From positions 24,403 through 88,402 of the forward strand of contig JBCCHN010000005.1 of assembly GCA_039028695.1 (NCBI GenBank): 64,000 nt of DNA, written 5' to 3'. The position numbers were made by a program, and so were the translations under genes. This DNA is from JANQKX01 sp039028695. GTDB taxonomy: Bacteria > Pseudomonadota > Alphaproteobacteria > Kiloniellales > Kiloniellaceae. How positions within the stretch are numbered: the stretch's first letter is position 1; each line of letters begins with the position of its first letter. The notes beneath the pieces were generated by a model. The model was not told the origin of the DNA, ran no database searches, and saw nothing but the letters and a program-made list of their open reading frames with translations. This document shows positions 7,730 through 16,133 of this stretch, piece by piece.

Positions 7730-10156
7730 TCAGCGATCCTCTGATAAGATATCGTTGAAGGCTGCCAGTTCAGCGGCCACCCGGCCATAAATGCTGTCGG
7801 GTGGATAGTTGCCGTCCTGATCCGGCTCACCTGCTTTTGTCCCTAAAAACAACTCCAACGCTTCATCGATGGTCTCCACCGACCAAATGGTGAAGTTACC
7901 CTCTTGCGCAGCCTGGGCTACTTCATCGTCAAGCACCAGGTTCGTTTCATTGGCTCGGGGAATGATCACCCCTTGCGTCCCCGTGAGTCGTCCCTTGTCT
8001 CGGCAAGCGCGGAAAAAGCCCTCCACTTTGTGGTGCACCCCGCCTACGACTTGAGACTGCCCGCGTTGATTGACCGACCCGGTGATGGCCAAGTCTTGGC
8101 GTGCCGGCAAACCGGAAATGTCGGAGAGGATGGCCACCAACTCGGCCAGCGACGCGCTGTCGCCCTCAACGCCGCCATAACTCTGTTCAAAGGTGATTGA
8201 GCAATTAAAGGACAAAGGATGGCGGCGAGCAAAGTGCCCCGCCAAAAATCCCTGCAGCACCATAACGCCCTTTTGCTGGATCGGACCGCCTAAGGCGATA
8301 TCCCGTTCCACGTTGATGACGCCGCGTCGTCCCACCGAAGCCCGAGCCGTTACCCGTGACGGTGTGCCAAAAGAGTGGTCCCCAAAGGAGCGCACTGTCA
8401 GGGCGTTGATCTGGCCGCGCACGGACCCGGTCACATCAATCATTACCATATCGTCTGCGATCTGTTCATAGAGACGGTCTTCGATGCGGGCATTACGGTC
8501 GCGCCGCCGGGCGATGGCTTGGACGACCACGGCCTTATAGAGGGGCGCGGTCGGGTCATCCCCGTCGCCACACTCCCCCATCAGCAACGTCGCCTCTTGC
8601 ACCGCGTCCTCGACCTGCTCGAACTGGGCGGTCAAGCGGGTCCGATCCCCCGCCCAGCGGGACGCCAGACCCAAAATGTAATCCACCGTCTCCGCGGTGC
8701 AGCGACGGCCGCAGTTGCGGGCTGCGATCTCCTGTACCAGATCGCGATAGCAGGCCAGGTTGGACTCATCGGCCGGCATATCCGTGTCCACATCGGCCTT
8801 GATGCGAAAATAGTGATGAAAGTCCGGGTCCACGGAAAAGAAGGTGTAGTACCAGCGTGGGGCACCCACCAAGACAACCTTTACATCTAGGGGTACCGGC
8901 AAAGGCTGAGGAGCACCGGCGATGGGAACGCCCCCCCGTCGACTGAGTTGCCCAACCACCACCTGGCGATCCCTCAAGGCGGCTTTCAGGCCCAGCCAAA
9001 TGGCTGGATCGGCCGCAAGGGTTTCCGCGCGCAATACCAAAATTCCCCCGTTGGCTCGATGAAGGGCACCGGCACGAATAAGAGTGAAGTCGGTTTCCAA
9101 CACACCACCGGCCTGTCGGTATTCCATGTCCCCGAAAAGGCTGCCGGCCGTGGGATTGGCTTCCAGAACCACCTCCGGATGCGCCGCATCTCCATTATCG
9201 ATCAATAGGTTGACCCCATAACGCTGTGCCAAAAGGCTTTCCGCCGCACCCGTCATTCCTCCCTGTCCATCGGCAGAAGAGGGCGCCGCCGCTTCGCCCA
9301 TGAAGAGCCTCACGTTCGCCAAAATGTCCTCGCGCAAACTTTCGATCCAAGCGGCCAAATCGCTCTGCCCCTCAAAAGCCTCGGCGAGGGAATCCAACAG
9401 CCCCCCAATGGCTCGGTCGGCAACGGCTCGGTTTAGGTCACGCAGGGCCTCGGCCAAGTCCATTTGCCGTTCTCCGGCCATGCGATTGATAGCGCGAAGA
9501 CGCTTGTTGATTTCCTGAAGGGCCGTCTCCACGGCTTCTTTTTGAGCTTCCGCAATCTCCGCCGGATTGATGGGATTGCCGTCGGGCCCGACGGGCGTCA
9601 CCGTGATGCCACCCGCGGTTTGGACGAGATCCAATCCCTTACTCTTTGCATCTTTTCGTAGCGCATCGATCTCTGCGCCGACCTGGCTTTGTGCATCCTG
9701 CTGAGCAGCCTGGACCTGAGCCTCATAATCACCGGCGGTAAAGGCACCGGAAAGGGCTTCACGGAGACGGGGAAGCAGGTTGGCCATGCGAGTGCGCAGG
9801 TTGCGCCCCATGCCCGCCGGCAGACCATAGGCCCGAGGCCGATGGGGCTCGGCAAAGTTATTGAGATAGACCCAATCGTCAGGAACCGGGCGGTCGGCCA
9901 TGGCTTTTTCCAGATAGGAAAGCGTGGCCGTCATACGGCCGCTTCGGTCCTCGCCCAAAACGAAAATGTTAAAGCCAGGCGCACCCACCGATAGTCCAAA
10001 GGCCAAAGCCTCCCGTGCGCGGGCGTGGCTGGACAGGGTAAAGACCTCGGCCCCGCCGTCGGACGGCTCTTGCGGATGCGAAGCCGCTGAGGCCTCGTCC
10101 GAACCAGTAAATTGGGGCAATCCGACCCGATCGGCAGATATCTTCTTGGCTGGCAT
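7730..10156 (-). CDS. Lon-like (AAA_32/LonC-domain) ATP-dependent protease
   Basis: About 808 residues from the ATG at 10156, which has AGAGG at the right spacing; the frame opens 29 codons further upstream. The N-terminal half is the AAA_32 module (ALAFGLSVGAPGFNIFVLG, then a long coiled substrate arm). The C-terminal part is a Lon S16 protease domain, with the nucleophile Ser in GDSASLAELVAIL and the Lys in VVGGVHHKVEGFF, preceded by a typical LVxGxxxGxVNAL-like segment (GSVRGQINALTV). The segment in the Walker A position reads GEDRSGRMT rather than GxxGxGKT, so the P-loop lysine is replaced by Arg, as in much of this subfamily. It is divergent from the moxR operon with a 300-bp shared upstream region. 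Its role is probably quality control or regulated proteolysis; the substrate is unknown. Confidence 0.88.
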   Translation of the reverse strand: MPAKKISADRVGLPQFTGSDEASAASHPQEPSDGGAEVFTLSSHARAREALAFGLSVGAPGFNIFVLGEDRSGRMTATLSYLEKAMADRPVPDDWVYLNNFAEPHRPRAYGLPAGMGRNLRTRMANLLPRLREALSGAFTAGDYEAQVQAAQQDAQSQVGAEIDALRKDAKSKGLDLVQTAGGITVTPVGPDGNPINPAEIAEAQKEAVETALQEINKRLRAINRMAGERQMDLAEALRDLNRAVADRAIGGLLDSLAEAFEGQSDLAAWIESLREDILANVRLFMGEAAAPSSADGQGGMTGAAESLLAQRYGVNLLIDNGDAAHPEVVLEANPTAGSLFGDMEYRQAGGVLETDFTLIRAGALHRANGGILVLRAETLAADPAIWLGLKAALRDRQVVVGQLSRRGGVPIAGAPQPLPVPLDVKVVLVGAPRWYYTFFSVDPDFHHYFRIKADVDTDMPADESNLACYRDLVQEIAARNCGRRCTAETVDYILGLASRWAGDRTRLTAQFEQVEDAVQEATLLMGECGDGDDPTAPLYKAVVVQAIARRRDRNARIEDRLYEQIADDMVMIDVTGSVRGQINALTVRSFGDHSFGTPSRVTARASVGRRGVINVERDIALGGPIQQKGVMVLQGFLAGHFARRHPLSFNCSITFEQSYGGVEGDSASLAELVAILSDISGLPARQDLAITGSVNQRGQSQVVGGVHHKVEGFFRACRDKGRLTGTQGVIIPRANETNLVLDDEVAQAAQEGNFTIWSVETIDEALELFLGTKAGEPDQDGNYPPDSIYGRVAAELAAFNDILSEDR

Positions 10157-10463
10157 GGAACCTCTCATGCTTGGATTGGTCTGCGGGCTTCGCAAAAGCC
10201 CTCGGCGGTCACCATCCTGCCAGGGATTCTCGCAAGCTGCCAAGGCCGTGGGCGCACAATCACGTATTTTTGCCTAACAATTGCCCGAAAGGCGGAACGG
10301 CGCCGGGCGATAAACACTTTGTAACCCGGCTGTCATCTCGTCTTTAGGTGATGTCCTGAATTATGGGCCACCGGCCTTCCCGAATGGCATCCGGTCCCAC
10401 TGGGCCCGCCGTCGAAGGCCAATGATTTTTGGACCTATTCTTTTTCGTTGAGGAACCCAAGGA

Positions 10464-11489
10464 ATGAGCGACAACGTCACCGAGTTTGTGCCGCCGAAGG
10501 AAAAGCCAGACAACGCCCTCCCCGACCAGGACCTGATCCGCGAGGATTTTGCCGACCTCAGACGCCATCTCAAGGGTCGGATCGTCGGGCAGGAAAAACT
10601 TGTTGATCGACTAATTCTGGCTCTTCTGGCCGACGGTCATCTCTTGGTCGAAGGAGCGCCCGGCTTGGCCAAAACCAAGGCGATCAAGGAGCTCTCCCGG
10701 GCCATCGACGGCGAAGATCATCGCATTCAATTCACGCCCGACCTCTTGCCCGCCGACCTGACGGGTACGGATATCTACCGGCCCGAAACGGGCACTTTCA
10801 CCTTCCAGCCCGGCCCTGTTTTTCACAACCTAGTCCTCGCCGACGAGATCAATCGGGCACCGGCCAAGGTTCAGTCCGCCCTTCTTGAAGCCATGGCCGA
10901 GCGCCAGGTCACCGTCGGCCGCGAGACCTACCGTCTGCCCAAGCTATTCATGGTCATGGCAACCCAAAACCCCCTTGAGCAGGAGGGCACCTACCCCTTA
11001 CCGGAAGCCCAGCTCGATCGATTTCTCATGCATCTGCGTATCGGCTATCCGGATAGTGAGGCCGAGCACAAGATCCTTAAGTTGGTCCGGGGCGAAGCAC
11101 GGGGCGAGATCGCGGCACCCGATAAGGTTCTGCCACAGGCCAGGATTTTCGCGGCCCGCGACCTGGCTCTAAAGACCTATATGGCGCCTGCCTTGGAGAC
11201 CTACCTGGTGCAGCTGGTTATCGCGACCCGCCAACCCGAAGCGTACGGTGATGAGCTGAACGGCCTGATCCGCTGTGGGGCCAGCCCACGGGGCTCTATC
11301 TCCCTAGACCGAGCCGCGCGCGCCCATGCATGGTTGCGCGGGGCTGATTTCGTCGCCCCTGAGGATTTGCAAGCGGTGGTGAAGGATGTTCTGCGCCACC
11401 GGGTACTCTTGACCTTTGAAGCCGAGGCCGACGGCATGACCACAGATGGGGTTCTGGATTTGCTCATAAATCGAGTACCCCTCACCTAA
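10464..11489 (+). CDS. MoxR-family AAA+ ATPase
   Basis: A MoxR ATPase of 341 residues. Walker A is EGAPGLAKTK (residues 63-72), Walker B is LVLADEINRAPAKVQSALLEAMAE, and the sensor 1 region is ATQNPLEQEGTYPLPEAQLDRF, all diagnostic of MoxR (AAA_3 plus lid). It is the first gene of a six-gene plus-strand operon with DUF58, DUF4381, two VWA proteins and BatD. In characterised members MoxR works with VWA proteins as a chaperone that matures or inserts cofactors into metal enzymes. The shared upstream region with the Lon-like gene (10157-10463) must hold both promoters. GAGGAA precedes the start. Confidence 0.93.
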   Translation: MSDNVTEFVPPKEKPDNALPDQDLIREDFADLRRHLKGRIVGQEKLVDRLILALLADGHLLVEGAPGLAKTKAIKELSRAIDGEDHRIQFTPDLLPADLTGTDIYRPETGTFTFQPGPVFHNLVLADEINRAPAKVQSALLEAMAERQVTVGRETYRLPKLFMVMATQNPLEQEGTYPLPEAQLDRFLMHLRIGYPDSEAEHKILKLVRGEARGEIAAPDKVLPQARIFAARDLALKTYMAPALETYLVQLVIATRQPEAYGDELNGLIRCGASPRGSISLDRAARAHAWLRGADFVAPEDLQAVVKDVLRHRVLLTFEAEADGMTTDGVLDLLINRVPLT

Positions 11490-11531
11490 CCTTTTAAATT
11501 CCTCACCTGATCGATATCCGTGGAAAGCCAC

Positions 11532-12497
11532 ATGCAGGATCTTTATGGCATCGTTGCCGGCATTGATGAATTGATAGCCATGCGGCCGGTCCAAGGCCGC
11601 AGCGCCATGGCACCCACACGTGCTCTGCGAACCCGCCAGGCCGGCCCTTACCGTTCTGCCTTTCGCGGACGAGGGATGGAGTTCGACGAGTCCCGGGCCT
11701 ATCAAGCCGGTGATGACCTGCGTGCCATCGACTGGCGGGTCACCGCCCGCACCGGCCGAGTTCATACCAAGCTTTACCACGAAGAGCGGGAGCGCCCGGT
11801 CATGCTCCTAATCGACAGCCGGCCCATGATGCGGTTCGGCACGAAGGACTGTTTCAAATCGGTTTTGGCCGCCCGGGCAGCAGCCTGGCTCGCGTGGTCC
11901 GCGCGCGATGGCGGAGACCGCATCGGCGGTTTTATCATGACGCCGACGGGACTGGTGCAATCCACACCCCATCTCAGTCAGGCCCGTTTGCTGTCCTTCT
12001 TGAAGCGAATTGCTCAAGCAACGGAAGAAGACCTCTCTCTCACGGCAGTAGTTGACCAAGAAAAACCAAACACCTCGCCTGGCCTCACCGACAGCATAAC
12101 CCGCTTGCGCCGAGCCATTCGTCCGGGCACTCAGGTTTTTATTCTCAGCGACTTCCACGATTTCGATGAAACCACCCGATTGGAGCTAACCCGCCTGAGT
12201 TTGAACAACGATGTGGCCTGTTTTTTTATCTATGACGCTTTGGAAACCAGAATGCCCTCAAAGGGCACTTATCGGATCAGCGACGGCCACGCGGTCTTGA
12301 CCTTGAACAACCAAAGCAAGGTCTGGCGACAAGGCTATGAAAATCATTTTCTCAAACGTCGACGAGCGGTAGAAGACCTCTGCCGGCAACGAGGCATCAC
12401 CTTCTTGCCCATGGAAACCGGACAGGACCCGCGCGAGGTTTTGCGCTTGGACCAGTTACGCACCGTCTGCCGTCGACCGACAAAAGGCGCTGCGTGA
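11532..12497 (+). CDS. DUF58 domain-containing protein of the MoxR/Bat operon
   Basis: A DUF58 protein of 321 residues, a degenerate VWA-like family that accompanies moxR. The diagnostic motif is RAYQAGDDLRAIDWRVTARTG, followed by HEERERPVMLLIDSRPMMRFG in the strand where VWA proteins place their metal site. I chose the ATG at 11532; a GTG at 11520 in the same frame is possible but lacks a ribosome site. The stop codon overlaps the next start (GTGATGG), which implies translational coupling. It probably interacts with the MoxR ATPase. Confidence 0.9.
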   Translation: MQDLYGIVAGIDELIAMRPVQGRSAMAPTRALRTRQAGPYRSAFRGRGMEFDESRAYQAGDDLRAIDWRVTARTGRVHTKLYHEERERPVMLLIDSRPMMRFGTKDCFKSVLAARAAAWLAWSARDGGDRIGGFIMTPTGLVQSTPHLSQARLLSFLKRIAQATEEDLSLTAVVDQEKPNTSPGLTDSITRLRRAIRPGTQVFILSDFHDFDETTRLELTRLSLNNDVACFFIYDALETRMPSKGTYRISDGHAVLTLNNQSKVWRQGYENHFLKRRRAVEDLCRQRGITFLPMETGQDPREVLRLDQLRTVCRRPTKGAA

Positions 12498-13012
12498 TGG
12501 AAAACTCCACAATCGATCGTGGCCTCACTCAACTGAGGGACATTCATTTGCCCGACCCGGTTCTTATTTGGCCCCCAGCTATGGGCTGGTGGATTCTCGC
12601 CGCCATCATTATGGCATTGGTAGTTGCCCTGTGGCTCGGCATTTTCATTCGGCGCCGCGGTCTAGCCCATCATGCTCTCAAGGAGCTCTCCCATCTGGAA
12701 AAAGATCGGAGCGGCCACGGCGACCTTCAATCCTTCGCCACGGCCGTTTCGGGCTTGCTGCGCCGGGTGGCCCTGGCCCGCTATGGGCGCAGTCGAGTCG
12801 CCAGCCTCACTGACCGGGATTGGCTGCAATTCCTCAGCCAAAGCGGCCGCACTCAACGATCGAGCCATAGTTGGAACGGCGACGCGGGCCGCCTTTTGGC
12901 CATCGCCCCCTATGCGCCACCGGGCGCCCTGGAAATCAAACAGCTTGGTTTTAACGTTACCCGCCAATCCCTGGCGGAAGCGGCACGGGGTTGGATCAGG
13001 AAAAACACATGA
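12497..13012 (+). CDS. DUF4381 membrane protein
   Basis: A 171-residue protein with one N-terminal membrane segment (GWWILAAIIMALVVALWLGIFI) and a cytoplasmic C-terminal helical domain, matching DUF4381. The family occurs almost only between the DUF58 and VWA genes of bat operons. Its start overlaps the DUF58 stop by one base, and its stop overlaps the next start (ATGA). The function is unknown; from context it may anchor the VWA complex. Confidence 0.85.
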   Translation: MENSTIDRGLTQLRDIHLPDPVLIWPPAMGWWILAAIIMALVVALWLGIFIRRRGLAHHALKELSHLEKDRSGHGDLQSFATAVSGLLRRVALARYGRSRVASLTDRDWLQFLSQSGRTQRSSHSWNGDAGRLLAIAPYAPPGALEIKQLGFNVTRQSLAEAARGWIRKNT

Positions 13013-14025
13013 TTGAGTTTCTCTGGATCTGGGCTTTTCTACTCCTGCCCCTGCCCTATTTGGTGCGAAGAGTCTTGCCACCGGCCGGGGAAAGCCGCTC
13101 GGGCGCACTACGGGTGCCTTTCTTCGGCAACCTGAACCGCGAATTTGGTAAAACCGGAAACTCAAAAAGGCACAGATGGAATAGCTTATTTTTCTTGTCC
13201 CTTATTTGGATTGCACTGGTAACGGCAGCGGCTCGTCCGACCTTTGTGGGAGAACCCATGCCCATTCCGACAGAGGGACGAGATCTCATGATGGCCATCG
13301 ACCTCTCTGGCAGCATGGGTCGACAAGACTTCTCCATGGGCGGAATACCTGCTGATCGGCTCACCGTGGTCAAGGACCTGGCCAATGACTTTATTGCCCG
13401 GCGGGAGGGTGACCGGGTCGGCCTGATTCTCTTTGGGACACGGGCCTACCTCCAGACGCCTGTCACCTTTGATCGCACGACTGTTCAGGCCTTTCTTGAT
13501 GACTCCCACGTTGGGCTTACCGGTGAAGAAACCGCCATCGGTGATGCCATCGGACTAGCCGTCAAGCGCCTGAAAGACCGACCCAGCGACAGCCGCGTCC
13601 TGGTGCTGCTCACCGATGGCGCCAGCAATGCCGGCGTCCTGGATCCCCGTCAGGCCGCCCAGTTGGCCGCTGACGAAGGCCTGCGTATTTATACAATCGG
13701 TGTAGGGGCCGATCAGATTGCCACCAACGGGACCTTCGGCCGGGCCATCGTCAATCCATCCATGGATCTGGACGAAGCGGCTCTGCAAGATATCGCTCAA
13801 ATCACTGGCGGTGCCTATTTCCGCGCTCGCAACCTGGAGGGTCTGGCCAATATCTACCGGGAAATCGACCGACTGGAGCCCACCAGCGGCGAACCGCAAT
13901 ACCTCCGTCCCACCAAAGCGCTCTTTTACTGGCCTCTGGGAATTGGCTTGCTGTTATCTTTGGCCTTAGGCGTAACCAAGCTATGGCCCGCGAGCCTCAC
14001 GCTGGGCACCGCGTGGAGGACGTGA
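13009..14025 (+). CDS. VWA-domain membrane protein (BatA type)
   Basis: A 338-residue protein starting at ATG 13009, overlapping the previous stop by four bases with AGGA upstream. The topology is N-terminal membrane helices, a periplasmic VWA domain and a C-terminal helix (FYWPLGIGLLLSLALGV). The MIDAS site is intact: MAIDLSGSMGRQDF supplies DxSxS, and TGEETAIGDAIGLAVKRL and LLTDGASNAG supply the other metal ligands. BatA-like proteins form membrane complexes with BatB and the MoxR ATPase and have been linked to oxygen tolerance and envelope stress in other bacteria. Confidence 0.9.
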   Translation: MIEFLWIWAFLLLPLPYLVRRVLPPAGESRSGALRVPFFGNLNREFGKTGNSKRHRWNSLFFLSLIWIALVTAAARPTFVGEPMPIPTEGRDLMMAIDLSGSMGRQDFSMGGIPADRLTVVKDLANDFIARREGDRVGLILFGTRAYLQTPVTFDRTTVQAFLDDSHVGLTGEETAIGDAIGLAVKRLKDRPSDSRVLVLLTDGASNAGVLDPRQAAQLAADEGLRIYTIGVGADQIATNGTFGRAIVNPSMDLDEAALQDIAQITGGAYFRARNLEGLANIYREIDRLEPTSGEPQYLRPTKALFYWPLGIGLLLSLALGVTKLWPASLTLGTAWRT

Positions 14026-14029
14026 TGCC

Positions 14030-16120
14030 ATGATCCCCTCGGCCTTTCATTTCCTCCGCCCCGAGTGGCTGTTGGCCTTGCTACCTCTGGCTATCCTCGT
14101 CTTCGCGGCCTGGCGCCGCGGCCAAGGCCAATCCACCTGGCAAACGCTGGTAGATCGCCATCTGCTCAAGCACCTCCTAATGCAAGAGGACGGCAAACGT
14201 CGACGCTGGCCTCTGGGCCTATTGGCTTTGGGGTGGCTGGCCGCCGTGCTAGCCTTGGCAGGCCCGGCGTGGGAGCGCCTGCCCCAACCCGCCCATACCG
14301 TCATGGCGCCAACCGTGGTGGCCCTTAATCTTTCCCAGTCCATGAATGCCACGGACGAGAGTCCCAGCCGCCTGACCCGGGCCAAGCATAAGATCTATGA
14401 CCTGATAGACCGACAAAAGGGCGGCCAGATCGGCTTGGTCCTCTTCACGGATACGGCCTTTACCGCCGTGCCCTTGACTGACGACGGCGCCGTGATCAGC
14501 GAGCTTTTGCCGTTGGTGGATACAAGCCTGATGCCAGATCTGGGCGCCAGGGTGGATCTTGCCATCGAACAATCGACAGCTCTTCTCAGCCAGAGCGGCG
14601 CACCCAGCGGGCAAATCCTTCTCCTCTCCGATGGCATGACCGGCGGCCAAGCCGCGGCAGAAAGGGCAGCCGGCCAAGCCACGGATAGCGGCTATTCTTT
14701 GGGCATCATCACTTTGGGCAAGCCTGAGGGTGGCGCGGTTATGGACCATAAGGGTCGCCCGGTCTTGGACAGCCAGGGTGGATCCCTTTATTCAGTGCCC
14801 AACATCGCCGCCTTCCACCAATTGGCCGAAGCCGCCGATGGTCAGATTAGCGCGATCACGCCTGACGACGGTGACCTCAATCAGGTTCTCGCCACACCGC
14901 AAGAAGACCTCTTAGCGCCCACAGAAAGGGACGGTGCGATGGAAGCCGATAGTTGGCGGGACATGGGGCTTTGGCTCGTTCTCATTCCCGTAGCCCTGGC
15001 TCCCTTGGCCTTTCGCCGGGGCTGGCTCGCCGTCGTGGTCCTCTCGGCCGGAATGGGGCTGGGCCAAACAGGCAAGCCCGCTTACGCCTCTAGTGCGACG
15101 TTGCCGCCGCTCGACTCCTGGACCGACCTCTGGCAAACAAAAGATCAACAAGGCGCGCGGGCGCTCTCAGAAAAAAATCCAACAGCTGCCGCCCATCTGT
15201 TTGAAAACCCCGATTGGAAAGCGGCTGCCCTTTACAAATCTCAAGACTACGATCAGGCCGCCGCACAATACGAAAAACTGGGGGGAAAACGGAACCTCTA
15301 TAATCTGGGCAACGCACGGGCAAAATCCGGCGACCTGGAAGGCGCCATAGCGGCATATGATGAACTATTGGCACAGCAACCCGACCATGATGACGCGCGT
15401 TTTAACCGGGATTTGGTGCAAAGTCTTCTGGATCAACAGGCCAAACAAGAAGAAAGCAAAAGTAACGAAAGCAGCCAAGACACCGCAAACCAATCGCCGG
15501 AACAACAACAGCAGGAACAGGCTCAAGGCGATCAGGCTCAGGGCGATCAGGCTCAGGGCGATCAGACTCAAGATCAACATTCCACGAACGCTCAAGAAGA
15601 TAATCAAACCAATAATGGGGCGGATCCCAACGCCCAGGCTCAAAAGGAGAAAGATCAATCTCAAGATCAGTCTCAACAACAAAGCAGCGCGTCTGGGGCC
15701 GACAGCACGGCGGAACAGACACAATCGAGCCAATCGACAGGCAACCACGCGCCTAAAGACAATCAACAGGATGAGCCCTCCTCCGGTGTGAGTGAAGAGG
15801 AGACCTCGGGCAAAGGCTCTCAGCCCGACGAGCGTGAGCCGTCAGCGATCCAAGAAGCCCAAGACCTGCTGAAAGACTCTCTCGACAGCCTGCTGGACCC
15901 GCTGCTTGCCGAACCCCAAGAAGACAAGGGCGCAGAAAACACAGCTGAATCTGAGAACCACGCCATGGCCGCGCCAGAGCAAAAGCCCATGAGCGAAAAT
16001 CAACAGGCGCGAGAACAGACCTTACGTCTAATCCCCGATGATCCCGCCGGACTCTTACGCGCCCGCATTCACCGACATTACGCCCAGATGCCCCCGGCAG
16101 ACGGCTTACCTAATCAATAA
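14030..16120 (+). CDS. VWA-TPR fusion (BatB-BatC type) with Gln/Ser-rich region
   Basis: A 696-residue protein with an ideal GGAGGA ribosome site nine bases before ATG 14030. The order is two N-terminal membrane helices, a VWA domain (about 85-300), another membrane helix, TPR units (AAQYEKLGGKRNLYNLGNARAKSGDLEGAIAAYDELLAQQPDHDDA, about 405-455), then a long Gln/Asn/Ser/Asp-rich low-complexity region and a short conserved tail containing LLRARIHRHYAQMPP. It combines what are separate BatB and BatC proteins elsewhere. The MIDAS motif is degenerate: VVALNLSQSMNATD has Asn where BatA has the metal-binding Asp. Part of the low-complexity region is a 15-bp tandem repeat. Confidence 0.9.
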   Translation: MIPSAFHFLRPEWLLALLPLAILVFAAWRRGQGQSTWQTLVDRHLLKHLLMQEDGKRRRWPLGLLALGWLAAVLALAGPAWERLPQPAHTVMAPTVVALNLSQSMNATDESPSRLTRAKHKIYDLIDRQKGGQIGLVLFTDTAFTAVPLTDDGAVISELLPLVDTSLMPDLGARVDLAIEQSTALLSQSGAPSGQILLLSDGMTGGQAAAERAAGQATDSGYSLGIITLGKPEGGAVMDHKGRPVLDSQGGSLYSVPNIAAFHQLAEAADGQISAITPDDGDLNQVLATPQEDLLAPTERDGAMEADSWRDMGLWLVLIPVALAPLAFRRGWLAVVVLSAGMGLGQTGKPAYASSATLPPLDSWTDLWQTKDQQGARALSEKNPTAAAHLFENPDWKAAALYKSQDYDQAAAQYEKLGGKRNLYNLGNARAKSGDLEGAIAAYDELLAQQPDHDDARFNRDLVQSLLDQQAKQEESKSNESSQDTANQSPEQQQQEQAQGDQAQGDQAQGDQTQDQHSTNAQEDNQTNNGADPNAQAQKEKDQSQDQSQQQSSASGADSTAEQTQSSQSTGNHAPKDNQQDEPSSGVSEEETSGKGSQPDEREPSAIQEAQDLLKDSLDSLLDPLLAEPQEDKGAENTAESENHAMAAPEQKPMSENQQAREQTLRLIPDDPAGLLRARIHRHYAQMPPADGLPNQ
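15518..15577 (+). repeat. 15-bp tandem repeat encoding QAQGD units
   Basis: Three near-identical 15-mers (CAGGCTCAAGGCGAT, then two CAGGCTCAGGGCGAT) at 15518-15562 and a decayed fourth copy. They lie in frame within the low-complexity part of the VWA-TPR gene, so copy number can change without a frameshift. Confidence 0.9.
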
Positions 16121-16133
16121 AAAGAGATCCCCC

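Noticed and set aside
15365..15766. Leu/Ile-rich antisense frames over the Gln-rich tail
   Set aside because: They are the complement of the repetitive Gln/Asp codons and have no independent support.
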